A DNA stretch of 64,000 bases from Melieria omissa (lineage: Eukaryota; Arthropoda; Insecta; Diptera; Ulidiidae). Positions 36,550 through 47,164 of this stretch are shown piece by piece. A model generated the notes under the pieces. The model ran no database searches and was not told the DNA's origin. It worked only from the letters and a program-made list of their open reading frames with translations. The DNA lies in assembly GCA_963971225.1 (NCBI GenBank), contig OZ020269.1, positions 82,188,450 through 82,252,449 of the forward strand. Direction: 5' to 3'. Position numbers and translations under genes: made by a program. Each line of letters starts with the position of its first letter. Position 1 is the stretch's first letter.

Positions 36550-36876
36550 ATGGAATCTGTTTTCAGCAACAGTTCAAATGACGAGCTAACCGAGACGGTA
36601 CCATCAAATCGGTACATCGTGAGAAAAACGTATCCATTGAACGATACTCCCCGCTCACGTTTCCTTTCTCCTCCCTCTCTCCCACAACTTAAAAAACGAA
36701 GAATAGAAAACAACAAAGACAATTCTTCAAATAGTGATGGTAATACATTTTTTATATATTTTGTATTATTTAACTTTGAACTTTATTACAGACATAAAAG
36801 GCATCCTTGCACAGATTTAAAAAAATCAGCAACGCTTGGAGCAAAAAGTGAGTTTGTCGGTGAGTTTGTTTTTTAA
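36550..36876 (+). pseudogene. Unidentified coding-like remnant, part 2
   Basis: The frame starts MESVFSNSSNDELTETVPSN directly after an AG (tttttatag) and carries LKKRRIENNKDNSSNSD. A GT-AG pair (gatg|gtaata at about 36739, tattacag|acata at about 36792) would remove 54 bp and join it to DIKGILAQI, after which a stop follows. In the next frame LGAKSEFV continues. This looks like exons of one decayed gene with 35846-36468. No family is assigned. Confidence 0.3.
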
Positions 36877-36879
36877 CGT

Positions 36880-37273
36880 AGTTCCAAATTATATATCTAA
36901 TTTTTGTTTTGTTTCAATTTGGATATATTTAAATGTTGAGGCAGAAAGCAGTTCGAGGCCAATCCCATAATTAACATATTAATTTTTTGTTTGTTTGTTA
37001 ATTAATTTAGTTTTGTATTGTTTTATGATTTTTTAGGAATTACACCTAAATTAATGTTTTGTTGAGTTATTTTTGTTAATTAATTAATTTTTACCTGTTA
37101 TGAATAACTTGTTAATTTTTTGGTGGTTTATTTTTGTTAGTTAAGTTTTCTATTATATCTCTTATATCACATAACATTCCGCAGCAGGGTATTTTGGCTT
37201 CGTAACTGTATATCGTTCTAACTTTCAATCAGTTGTGCATAAAACACGTGCAATTTTGAGTGAAGACAAATAT
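36880..37273. other. Non-coding AT-rich stretch
   Basis: Repeated ttaattaatt and gttaattttttg words; nothing else is recognised. Confidence 0.5.
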
Positions 37274-37277
37274 GTAA

Positions 37278-38374
37278 CCCTTTCCGGAAATTTGTACGAT
37301 ATATCGTATAAATTTTTTTTAAGATTTTTTTATTTGACCGCGAACGCACTTTTTATTGAACAGCTTTTTCATTTTAATTAAGTAGGCTGTGTTGTATCAT
37401 TCTGTTTAAAAGTATAAATCAAGATAGTCGTGGCTACATAGTATGAGTGCGTTTTGTAAGCAGCATTTTGCAAGAATCTTAAAAACCATCAAATGACGGC
37501 ACTTCTGCGTAGGAATTTTTAAATATGTAATACTTGTTGGTACCAAAAAGCGAAACAATTTCAAAGTTTGAATCTTAGTTGCTTTATAGAGCTTACTAAG
37601 TTTGAAATTTTTTGCGTCTAAATATTTTTCGCGAGGCTTTAAAAAAATTGTACGATATATCGTACAAAGCTTTGCAACCCTTTTGGTCATTTGGAAGGAA
37701 AAGGTTGCATGTTGGATTTGCATTTGTTTAAGTTATGGGTTTGGTAGTAGAAGTTTTGCGTTTGCATCCCTGCCACGCCCATCTGTAAACCACGTGATGA
37801 ATTAAATTTGACTATTTGACAATTTTCGATTAAAAATAAGAATTACTAGACGATTTTGTGTTTTACTGGTCAGACACGGGTTATGTACGATTAGACATGC
37901 GTACTTGCCACTCCCACTACGATAATAAGAATGAGCTATATTCAGTGCCTTTCTGTAAAACTGTACGAATTTTAATTGATTCTGTGTTTTATCGAGAGGA
38001 AAAGTGCTTTGCAATAATAACAACGGTTATATAAGGCCGGATAAATATGAATCAATTGTATATATATATAATTTATATAATTTTCGATCAAAATGAAATC
38101 ACGTTTTGATATTTTGTTGTTATAATTTATCTTTTCTATAAAAAAAAAATCAACGAATTGTTCATAAAACATAAAAACCGAAACCGAAAATTCATGAATT
38201 GTTACTCTTTTGCGGACCATTGTATGATATATCGTACAAAATTTATGAAGCTGTAATTCTCAACCAAAATGTTTTTTTTTTAATTTGTATTATATTGCTA
38301 AAATGTTCAATAAGAATCAATATTTTAAAGGAAAAATTTGTATCTCAAAAAATGTGGAAATTGACCGGAAAGGG
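37278..38374. mobile_element. TTAA-type element, about 1.1 kb, no transposase
   Basis: It starts CCCTTTCCGG and ends CCGGAAAGGG, an exact 10-bp inversion. TTAA flanks the right side (38375-38378) and GTAA the left (37274-37277), one mutation from TTAA. Inside, the 14-bp palindrome TACGATATATCGTA is seen in exact or near-exact form near 37295, 37650 and 38225. No transposase frame. Confidence 0.65.
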
Positions 38375-38394
38375 TTAATAATTAAAAGTGAAAA

Positions 38395-39217
38395 AATGGA
38401 TCGGTAACGCAATATATATATTCGTGATTACTTCATTGATAATGGTACAGAGGCGAAATGTAAGACTTGTGGCAAAAGTCTGAATGCTGCCCATAAAACA
38501 AATTTTAAAAGGCATTTGCAAAAACCACATTCTGAATTAATGGTGGAGGATAAGAAATGGATGAGAATTGAAAATGAAAGAGATAAAGTGATTCGATTTA
38601 CGTTGGAATTGTGTCCAAATGATGTTAATAATACTTTCATCGATTTCCCTACAAAACAATCGCAACCATTATCATTTATTGATACGGAATCGTTTCAAAC
38701 ATTGACGACTCCGATATTTGAGGGTTTAAAGATGCCGAAAATAAATTCAAAGAATGTAATGGACCTCGTTAATGCAAAATTTTAAAAACTGAAAGCAACT
38801 ATAACAAAAGAAGTAGAGGTAAATATGTTAAGCCTGTCAACCACTCGTAGCGATCGGTCTATATTGGGAATTAATGTTCAATTGATTCTGATAGGTGAAA
38901 TTATAATATTTGCATTTTGAATGCTTGAGAAGAGGAACACTGCTGAAAAATTTGAAGATGGAAATTAAAAGCGTTTTGAATAGCTTTAAAATAAGCGAAA
39001 AGCAAGTGTATTCCATACCTACGGATAATGGAAGGAATATTGTCAAAGCGGTTTAACTGTTATCGTCCCAAGAAAGTGTAGACGAAGAAGAAAATTGTTT
39101 AGGAAATCTAGATGAAAACTCTTACGAAGATGTTGTAAATAATATTGATTACGAGAACATACTTTCCAGTAAAGGATTTTTCAGCAGGCTGGAACCCATG
39201 TGTAACACGGTCCAACA
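38395..39217 (+). pseudogene. hAT transposase remnant with BED zinc finger
   Basis: The frame from about 38440 reads AKCKTCGKSLNAAHKTNFKR followed by HLQKPHSE, a BED-type zinc finger (C-x2-C ... H-x4-H). The frame 38516-38785 continues with acidic linker and ends at a stop after NVMDLVNAKF. Further pieces in other frames read RSDRSILGIN and QVYSIPTDNG followed by RNIVKAV, the order seen in hAT transposases before the catalytic core. Several stops and frameshifts make it dead. It ends where the foldback element begins. Confidence 0.75.
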
Positions 39218-39448
39218 CTGAAAATACACCTGACAAATTACATAGTGTAGGCTGTTTATATGGTCGAATAATGCATACAAATATTTTTGTTATATTTTTT
39301 GTACCCTCCAAATTTTATTTATTTACAAAACACCGTTTTTACAAACTTTCCGCGGTAATCTATGAATACCTCAGTCATTATTTTAACGATTTTCAATATG
39401 TAATATGTTTTGGAAAGACCTTTCGAATGATGTATGTCAATTCATTGT

Positions 39449-40011
39449 TTAAGGGGGCTTTCCCGTTTTCCGGTTTCAAAAAAATCGTTTTTTTTTTACA
39501 GAAATCGATTTATAAATACTATAACAATATGAAGCCAAAGTTTCATAATGAAATATGCAATAGTTTTGAAGTTATAGCCAAAAATTTTTCGGCGCGCACA
39601 GCCTCGCGTACGCTTTAAAAAAACTTTAATCGCGTTTTCCTCGAAACCATGTTTTTGTGACGTTTTTACACTTTTTTTCGGATCTAATGAACCGATTTGG
39701 ATAAAACTGAATTTCACGTATTCACAAATGAATTCTCTATCGCACATCATAGGATTTTTTCAATATTGTGAAATTTCGATTTTTAACAACACTTTTAGTA
39801 CCAAAATTTTGCAAAAAAAATCGATTTTTTTTTTCAAATTTGCGCCAAATTTCACCAAGTTGAAATTTTTCAAAAATCCTCCGATGTGCGATAACTAAAA
39901 CTATGATATTAATGAAAATGATGGTCAATTTGATTTCAGATATACCGTACCCGAGAAAAGTGTAAAAAACTGGGAGTATGTTTTCCAAACAAGGCAACAT
40001 AAGTACTTGGC
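39449..40011. mobile_element. Possible TTAA-type insertion in the left foldback arm
   Basis: The arm breaks at gtttaa, and the extra DNA begins ttaaggggg, like the ends of the 19-kb Mutator-like element. It also holds CTTTAATCGCGTTTTCCTCG, close to ctttaaacgcgtttatctcg found just after that element's transposase. A hairpin (cgcacatcataggatttt against aaaaatcctccgatgtgcg) lies inside at about 39739-39893. The right end lacks a matching ccccc, so it is truncated. Confidence 0.45.
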
Positions 40012-40434
40012 AAGTTTTTATCGCATAAACCTTGAAAAAGTGATTTTTTTTCTCAATTTTTTTAACTTTAACCAGTTTTTATTGCATAATCAAACAAAAA
40101 AATTAATAAAGTTAGGTAATATTCTGAAAGAAGATTTGTTTACGAACAAATTGGTGTATTGCTTTATTAAATTGGACCAAAACTGCGGAATCTACGCTAT
40201 TTTTTCGTAACTAGAAAATAAAGCCTTGAATATGTATTCATTTGAGAACCATACTATTTGACTTTAATGCTTTACTTGGCAAAATTATAATATTCTTTAA
40301 ATATTGAGAATTAATCGTGAAGTGTAAAATAACCAGATTAGTGTAAAATATTAAAAGTCAAGGAGAACCAGATTCGTAACTTAAACCATTTTCGAGCTTA
40401 ATCAGCTTCTTAATCAAAAACTGAAAACCGTCAA

Positions 40435-40870
40435 ATGACCGCGCCCGGTACTTCTAGTGCTAGCAGTGCCTTTTTATGTTCTTCATGCGAAAGTCATGAG
40501 AAATTGAATCAGGTAGAAAGAAGAGCATGGATGAGTTTCATTTCTCTTTGTAATAACTTTTTGGGCAAAACAAGAAGTGACAACTACGTTGCCATCGTGA
40601 ATGAATTTTTGCAAGCCTACGGAGACATGGGATGCAGAATGTCCATCAAAATTCACTTCTTGCATTCACATTAGGACTTCTTTCCGGAGAACCTCGGGAA
40701 ATTCAGTGATGAACAAGGCGAAAGGTTTCATCAAGAAATGGCGTAAATTGAACAGCGTTTTCACGGAAAAAACAAAATACATATGTTAGCAGATTACTGC
40801 TGGTCGCTCAAACGCGAGACGAGCGATTCTTCTCTGAAACGACGAAGGTCGGCAAACATTTTTAATAAAA
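40435..40870 (+). pseudogene. Fragment of a repeated arthropod protein, inside the foldback loop
   Basis: From MTAPGTSSASS it reads through WMSFISLCNNFLGKTRSDNY to MSIKIHFLHSH, stop, DFFPENLGKFSDEQGERFHQ, a second stop, and then HMLADYCWSLKRET. From memory, the pattern IHFLHSHLDFFPENLG...DEQGERFHQ...MLADYCW is the C-terminal part of an uncharacterised protein present in many copies in aphids, ants and other arthropods. All parts are in one frame, so only two point stops break it. The N-terminal part of the family is absent. Its position between inverted arms suggests it is the element's own gene. Function is unknown. Confidence 0.7.
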
Positions 40871-41392
40871 GTTTTAAATGTGAGACTGCAATACACATGG
40901 TAGGCCATATTTTCTAGTTACGAAAAAATAGCGTAGATCCCGCAGTTTTGGTCCAATTCAATAAAGCAATACATCAATTTGTTCGTAAACAAATCTTCTT
41001 TCAGAATATTACCTGACTTTATTAATTTTTTTGTTTGATTATGCAATAAAAACTGGTTAAAAGTTAAAGGTTAAAAAAAAAAGGTAAAAGTTAAAAAAAT
41101 TAAGAAAAAAATCACTTTTTCAAGGTTTATGCGATAAAAACTTACAACTCATTTGTTTAAACAATGAATTGACATACATCATTCGAAAGGTCTGACAATG
41201 CTCTTTCCAAAACATATTACATATTGAAAATCGTTAAAAAAAATGACTGAGATGAGCTTACCGCGGAAAGTTTGTAAAAACGGTTTTTTGTAAAAAAATA
41301 AAATTTGGAGGGTACAAAAAATATAACAAAAATATTTGTATGCATTATTCGACCATATAAACAGCCTACACTATGTAATTTGTCAGGTGTAT

Positions 41393-42258
41393 TTCATTTT
41401 TTGTTTTTTTTTTGTAGCACAGTGTAATTAGTGGAACAACCTATGACACAATATTTTTCATATGGATCTTGTTTAGTGGCTTGTTCCATTTTACTTTCAG
41501 CCATTGTATATTTTAATGGTACCGTGCAACAGTTATTTTGACGCATACAAATTTTGATATAGAGGTGATTCATAATAACCGGGCATACTCAGTTTTTCAG
41601 TTTCTAATCAAATGTCCTTTTAAAAGGAACAAACGCTCATACGGTTTGGACGTGTTTTTATTCGCTCCGCAATGGTCTGCTGCCTCAAGTGCAAATTGCA
41701 TTCTAATTCATCGGACTCGGTGTCATGTGGCACCTGTCTTGCTGAGTGGCATCTTAAATGTGACAATCACAACAAGGAAGTTGCCGAGGGTGCTAAAATT
41801 AATAATAATTGAATATTTCGCTGTGACTGCTGTTTAAAAAATTCACAATCGGCCTACTTATCTGTAGTTCCGTTGCTGCTGGAGAAACTGGGTGAATTTC
41901 GAAGGCTCTTTGACTCTCTCACTGTATCTCACACTGATCAGTTGTCCGCTGCTCACTCATTGTCGGCAAAAAAAATAGTGGCGATGGTGACTTCCTCTCA
42001 CTTCAAAGCTGCCGACGTTCGTTCTGCTGGGACAAAGCCGGCTATTGCTACCATTCCTTCGCCGCTGTCAGTTGGGGCCAGTGTTGCCTTGTGCGACTAA
42101 AGTGTCAAATTTACCCTTTTTGGAGATCGATGCCGCCTGACACCAACTTTTTAAAATAGGCTTATTTTAACACTTTTCTTCAAAATCATGCCACTTTTGC
42201 CCCTTTTTTTCATCAAAAAGTTTATATGTGGGGGAACTCTTTGTAAGGTGCCACTCTT
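41393..42258. other. Non-coding stretch
   Basis: Two modest frames (41538-41837, 41873-42100) have no family resemblance. The tail (42230-42275) repeats actctttgtaaggtg twice, leading into the next element. Confidence 0.4.
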
Positions 42259-42732
42259 TGTAAGGTGTCACCCCTGTCCTTCCTATTGTCACTTAAGGTA
42301 TATATGTATGTCAACATCAATTTTAATGGTGTTTTTGAGGGAACAGACGCAATAACACGGTCTGGGTAAATAAAAGTGTCAAATGTGGTTAAGAAAAAAA
42401 AACAAACATGAAAACTGAAGGTTTTTCTTGCGGTGGTCCTTTATCGGTAAAATTACTTTTTATTGCTCGGAATCGTCATTACAATGAATTTAAAGTGTTC
42501 TTGGTCAATTTTTCTCTAATCCTATCATGAGAAAAAAATTATTTCAGTTTTGTTTATTAATTTCCATACAATTATTCATTTTATTCGTTACCATTCAATT
42601 TGCATTTTTCTTTCGGTCATTTTCTATTCAATTCAAATTAAATTCAATAATCTTTCGTAAATTTTCTAAATCATGCATTTTTACTTGAGATTTTTACGTG
42701 TTTAGCGGTTTTTCTAGGGGGTGACACTTTAC
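42259..42732. mobile_element. Candidate MITE, 474 bp
   Basis: It starts TGTAAGGTGTCACCCC and ends GGGGTGACACTTTACA, inverted repeats with one mismatch in 16. Flanking duplication is not obvious. No coding capacity. Confidence 0.5.
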
Positions 42733-44618
42733 ATTAAAAGTCTGAGTCTTAGATGTTCCTAGGACGAATTATGCTAGAAATGCACCTCTATCTAGGGCCC
42801 TTTCGGGTGTAAGCAATGTGAAATATACGAACTGTCTCCATTTATTGCAATATTTCTAAATGAAAAAAAAAATAACTCACAACTAATATGAATATGAATG
42901 CTTTTCCAAGCATACTTTTAGGCATGCACTTTGAAGTACGGCCGGTTGGCTATAATTCCGATATGGCAAGGATGGTTCGCGATGGTAATGGGCTGTGCTA
43001 GAACGACCGAGATAGAGAGTCCAACTGGAATGTACAAGAAAAATCGGCGCGATAAGGAAACAAGTATAAAAAGCAGCAGTGTGCAGCGCAGATGGTCGAG
43101 TCTGATTTGAACAAGCAACATAGTAACAAATGTAGATACAAGCAAAGTGTAAATCTGTAAATAAAGCAATTGTTGGTTTTTGACTGCGTTTTGCGCTGAG
43201 TAAATGAAGTGGTTTTATTTTCAAGCACAATCCAAAACGAACTTAGAGAAGTCATTTTCGTTACAGTATATTCAAAACAATTATATGTTCTTCCAAACCG
43301 AACAAGTTACTGGCAAAATAATACCAAAATTTAAATCATTCCACTAAAGTAAATGTTTATTGAAAACAAAACTAATTAAAACAATTTAAAAAAAAAATTC
43401 ATACATGCTGCAAAAGTTCGAAATTTTTTACTGAAAGGTGCACAAAAGTTTGATTACTTCCAATACGCGAAATTTTCGTTCAAATTTCCCAACGTACAAT
43501 GGTCTTAAATTTACTCAAACCAGCCAAAGGCCTAAAACCAATAAAGTGGGGAAAAGTGGCCTGAATGGCTAATTTAACTGCAATTTAAAAATGACTTGAA
43601 AGAAAAAAACCAGCGCAAGTGTCAAGGACATCGGAAATTACGATATTGACTCACGAGCGAGACTACTTAACATCAGCCGCGGCAGCTGAGCAGCAGCACG
43701 TCGGACTATAAAGGCACTTTTAAGGATGTGCCTTTGGTTTTGAAAAAATGTGCGCGCACACAAAAACACAAATCCACAGAGCGGAAGCATGAAAGCGTGA
43801 GTCAGCTCTGCGCGACAAAGGATAACAAAGGCGACCACAATAAATAACAACAATAACAACAATGGCCATAACAACAACATATTTTATTAGATACTTATGC
43901 AAATGTGAAATTTTTATTGCGACAAGTACGCCGAGCGTCGCTTGTACTTGTCTTCTTTGTTTGTTTTTGTTTTTGCATTTTTATTTTTCTGTTTTAATTT
44001 TTTTCACTTTTTTGTTTGGTTTGCATAAATATTTCAAAGGAAAGGGAATAACAATATTTTTTTTTAATGTTCTAATTTTGCACTGGATTTTATTTTTTTC
44101 AATTCTCACTGCATGGCAGTGTTTTTGCTGGTCTTTCGCTTTGGTACAATTTTTCAACGTTAGAAGGCGTTGCCGCTGTCAACTTTAGTGGGAAATAAAT
44201 GAGATCTCGGATGTGCGGTTGTCCATTGCTACACCTTATATCATTCTTATTGGTGTTTTTATCGCGCCGCAGTGTTTGCCTTAGGTTTACATTGGTGTGT
44301 GTGTGTGATTGCGAGTGTGTAAGTGTGTGTAAGTGTGTGTGAGCATGTTTGTAAGGGGTTCTGGGTGTATTTTAATATTTATTGTGCTGGCGCTTCATTA
44401 CAAAACAATGAATGAACTATGCAACGATGTCGTCTTGCACGGCACTGACTCACTCACATAATCATTGTACACTTGTATGGAGAATATTAACCCGTTAAAA
44501 CATTCGCACGTATTCTAGGCTACTGTTTTCTATACTACTATTCATATTTCATATAAGAAATTAAGAACAGCGTTTAAATTAATATAACAATATGGTCACT
44601 GATGGTAAATGGTCCACA
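42733..44618. other. Non-coding stretch
   Basis: No supported gene. A GT-rich microsatellite lies at about 44294-44341. Overlapping minus-strand frames at 42883-43255 and 43638-43902 look like chance frames in T-rich DNA. Confidence 0.45.
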
Positions 44619-44620
44619 TA

Positions 44621-44867
44621 CAGTATGCAAAATCCATATGATTACGGATCCGTTTCTCTGTAGAAATCGAGTTTTGCAAACAAAACAACAAATTATGTCA
44701 ATTCAAATGCGATCATTCAATTTTATAAGTTTTTTATAACTTTATATTTAAATATTAGAGTCAAATAAAAAATTAGTAATTTTAATCAAGGAGTTAAAAA
44801 ATATTTAGAGTTAATTTAACATTTTTAATGTAAAATGTGTATATACCAATACGGATTTTGCATACTG
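44621..44867. mobile_element. TA-flanked MITE, 247 bp
   Basis: It starts CAGTATGCAAAATCCATAT and ends ATACGGATTTTGCATACTG, inverted with one mismatch in 19, and TA lies on each outer side (44619-44620 and 44868-44869). The CAGT start and TA duplication suggest a pogo/mariner-type non-autonomous element. Confidence 0.75.
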
Positions 44868-44869
44868 TA

Positions 44870-47160
44870 TATAAATCTCTAAGCATATACCTGATTGTCC
44901 CGACTGACTGACTGATTTATTATCGCCCAGCCCAAGCCGCTGAAGCTACAAACATGAAATTTACACTGGGCCTATTGATTTCAAACTTGCTGAAAACATT
45001 TCAAATTAAAAATAACTCGACACATATTTTTCAATTTTCCGAAAATTAAAATTTAACGGGGTCTACGGGAATACGTGAAAAATCATGAACCGATGAGCCT
45101 ACCGACATCAAAGTTAATGAAAACACTTGCAATCAAAAATAGTTTGCCCAAAGGGTTAGAAAGAAGTTTGTATGAAGAAAAATTATTTTTACGCTTCAAA
45201 CTTGATGAAAGTACTATAAACCAGGGACCTCAGCAGACCGCACATTCTGAGCTATAAGACTTGTGCGACGAAAAAAATTGTATCAATAGTTTTTTAGTCG
45301 GTCAAACGGCCTTTGAAAAAATTCAAATTGTCTATTCAAATAAAAGTAAAAAAATCACTGTTATTTGTTATCGATAAAATAAAAGTCAAAAGTAACATTT
45401 ATTTCTGCCTTAAATAATAAAAGGCAATAACGGAATCAAAAAAGGGTTAAGAAGAACTTGAATTGGGCCCCATTGACTTCAAACTTGTTCCCCCAAATGG
45501 TCACCTTAACAGCTGCGTTCCCTGTGACAAGTGTGAGAATGCGCATAGGGTACATCCTTGTGGTTTCCTTACTGCCATCCTTTATCACATGTTAATATAG
45601 GCGAACAGATTACGTGCCCACGCCCACATCTGACACTGAGTGTTTGTGTTTGTGTTTGTCTTGGTGGGCCATAAATTTCTGCTGCTAAATTAAATTTGAC
45701 ATTAGCATCCGCTTTTGTAATGCCAACCGGCAGCAGCGCATGCACACTTACAGACACTCACTCCTTACGGACGCGACCGTTATTGCTAAGTTTGTGTACA
45801 AATGCAAAAATAATTCTTGCTGCCGCTGTCGTGTGGGTCGCGCCGGTCCCCCCAGGCCGCATGTCAGGCATTGAATTGCGATTAACACAGATCGACATAT
45901 GTTCTCATTATCTCGCCCCCACCCAGCTCGACACACACACACACGCATACATACACTCATTTACGAACGCACTGACAGCCTGGCTGAGAGTCAAAGCTAT
46001 ATGTTTGAATTTTCTTTTTCTTGGCCGCTTTTTGCCTTTGGCCGCTAGGCAGTGGGTCATCTGTGTGGCAAGTGTCTCAAGGACATTTGATAGGCACATT
46101 AAAGTGCCACTTAAGTGTCATCAACAATATCTCAAATGTCACATTAAGTCTCTGTTCCGCTCGAGTTTGTTCTCCACACGCGCCATCCCCTCAATCAACC
46201 AAAATTCTGCTGCTTCGTCTGATTGTTTTTCCGCAACTGTTTCCCATTTGCTATTTCCCAGCCCCATGTTGCCTACGCCCGTCCTAATCTAGCGGCATTA
46301 ATTTCTTTTCCTCGCCACTTGCCACTCTATTAAGTTGGCAATAAAATTTATTCTGCAATTATTCCATCTTCCCGACAATGTCACACGCCCATTTTAATTA
46401 CCACACTTGAAAACAACATTCCCGCCATCCGATTCGAATTAAGCGCTCGCGCACCGCACCTCCTAATCTTCCCTCTGCTGTTTCTTTCTGTTGTTTTGTT
46501 TGTAATCGCGCGCAGTGTCCATTCAAGTTTCGGGCGTAATGCTGCGGCTGCTGCTGGTGACTTCTTGACTTTTGCTTTTGTCTATCTGGCAGCACGCCTT
46601 GAATGTCACTGCGCCCGCAAGAATTTATTCTCACTCATAAATTGCATTACCGCGGCCGGCCTTTGGCGCATAATTTCCATAATTATCCTTTAAAAAACAT
46701 TCGCCGCCGCGCGAGAGTGAAAATTCCATTGGCCCAACGCCAAATGGCCGAGTGTGGTGGCAGCGTACTCAAGTGCAGAGCGTTTGCTTTAAAGTGCGTC
46801 TTTTCGCGACTTTAAAGAGTGAAAGAATGCGCTTGAGTTTTGAACTTCAAGGTTCGTCAAAATCGCCCGTGCAGTCCTTATGCCAACAAATGTCCTTTCA
46901 GTCGACGTCGCAATAATCAATGAAAATCAATTACTTTCAAGGTTTGCAAGGTTTGAGCAAGCAATATCTGATTTAATTTCAGTTACATTATCCGAATTCA
47001 GAACTTCTTAGAGATAGAATTTTAGAGACTTTAAAAATTAATTTAAAAACAAATTAATCACGCATTAATAATTCATACATTTTTTGAGTTAAGGGCGCTT
47101 GGACGCGTAAATTGAAGTAATTCGAGATATTTTTTACACTTCCTGTATAAAACTATTCAA
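44870..47160. other. Non-coding stretch
   Basis: 44895-45110 contains the words actgactgactga and cccagcccaagccgctgaag, which I recall as part of a widespread insect repeat. 45260-45430 is the inverted partner of the repeat at 34935-35180. 45560-46850 is GC-richer and has a 198-codon frame (45696-46292) without protein character. No gene is supported. Confidence 0.45.
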
Positions 47161-47164
47161 AGAA

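Larger units (their letters stand above)
39224..41392. mobile_element. Foldback-type element with long inverted arms
   Basis: The outer arms 39224-39452 and 41157-41392 are inverted copies, starting ATACACCTGACAAATTACAT on both sides. The inner arms 40012-40220 and 40908-41143 are also inverted copies. On the right the arm is nearly continuous (about 485 bp). On the left 559 bp of other sequence (39453-40011) separates its parts. The central loop (40221-40907) holds a broken gene. No clear target duplication is visible at the outer ends. Confidence 0.85.

Noticed and set aside
45696..46292. 198-codon plus-strand frame
   Set aside because: No recognisable domain, unusual composition, and overlapping frames of similar length on the other strand.
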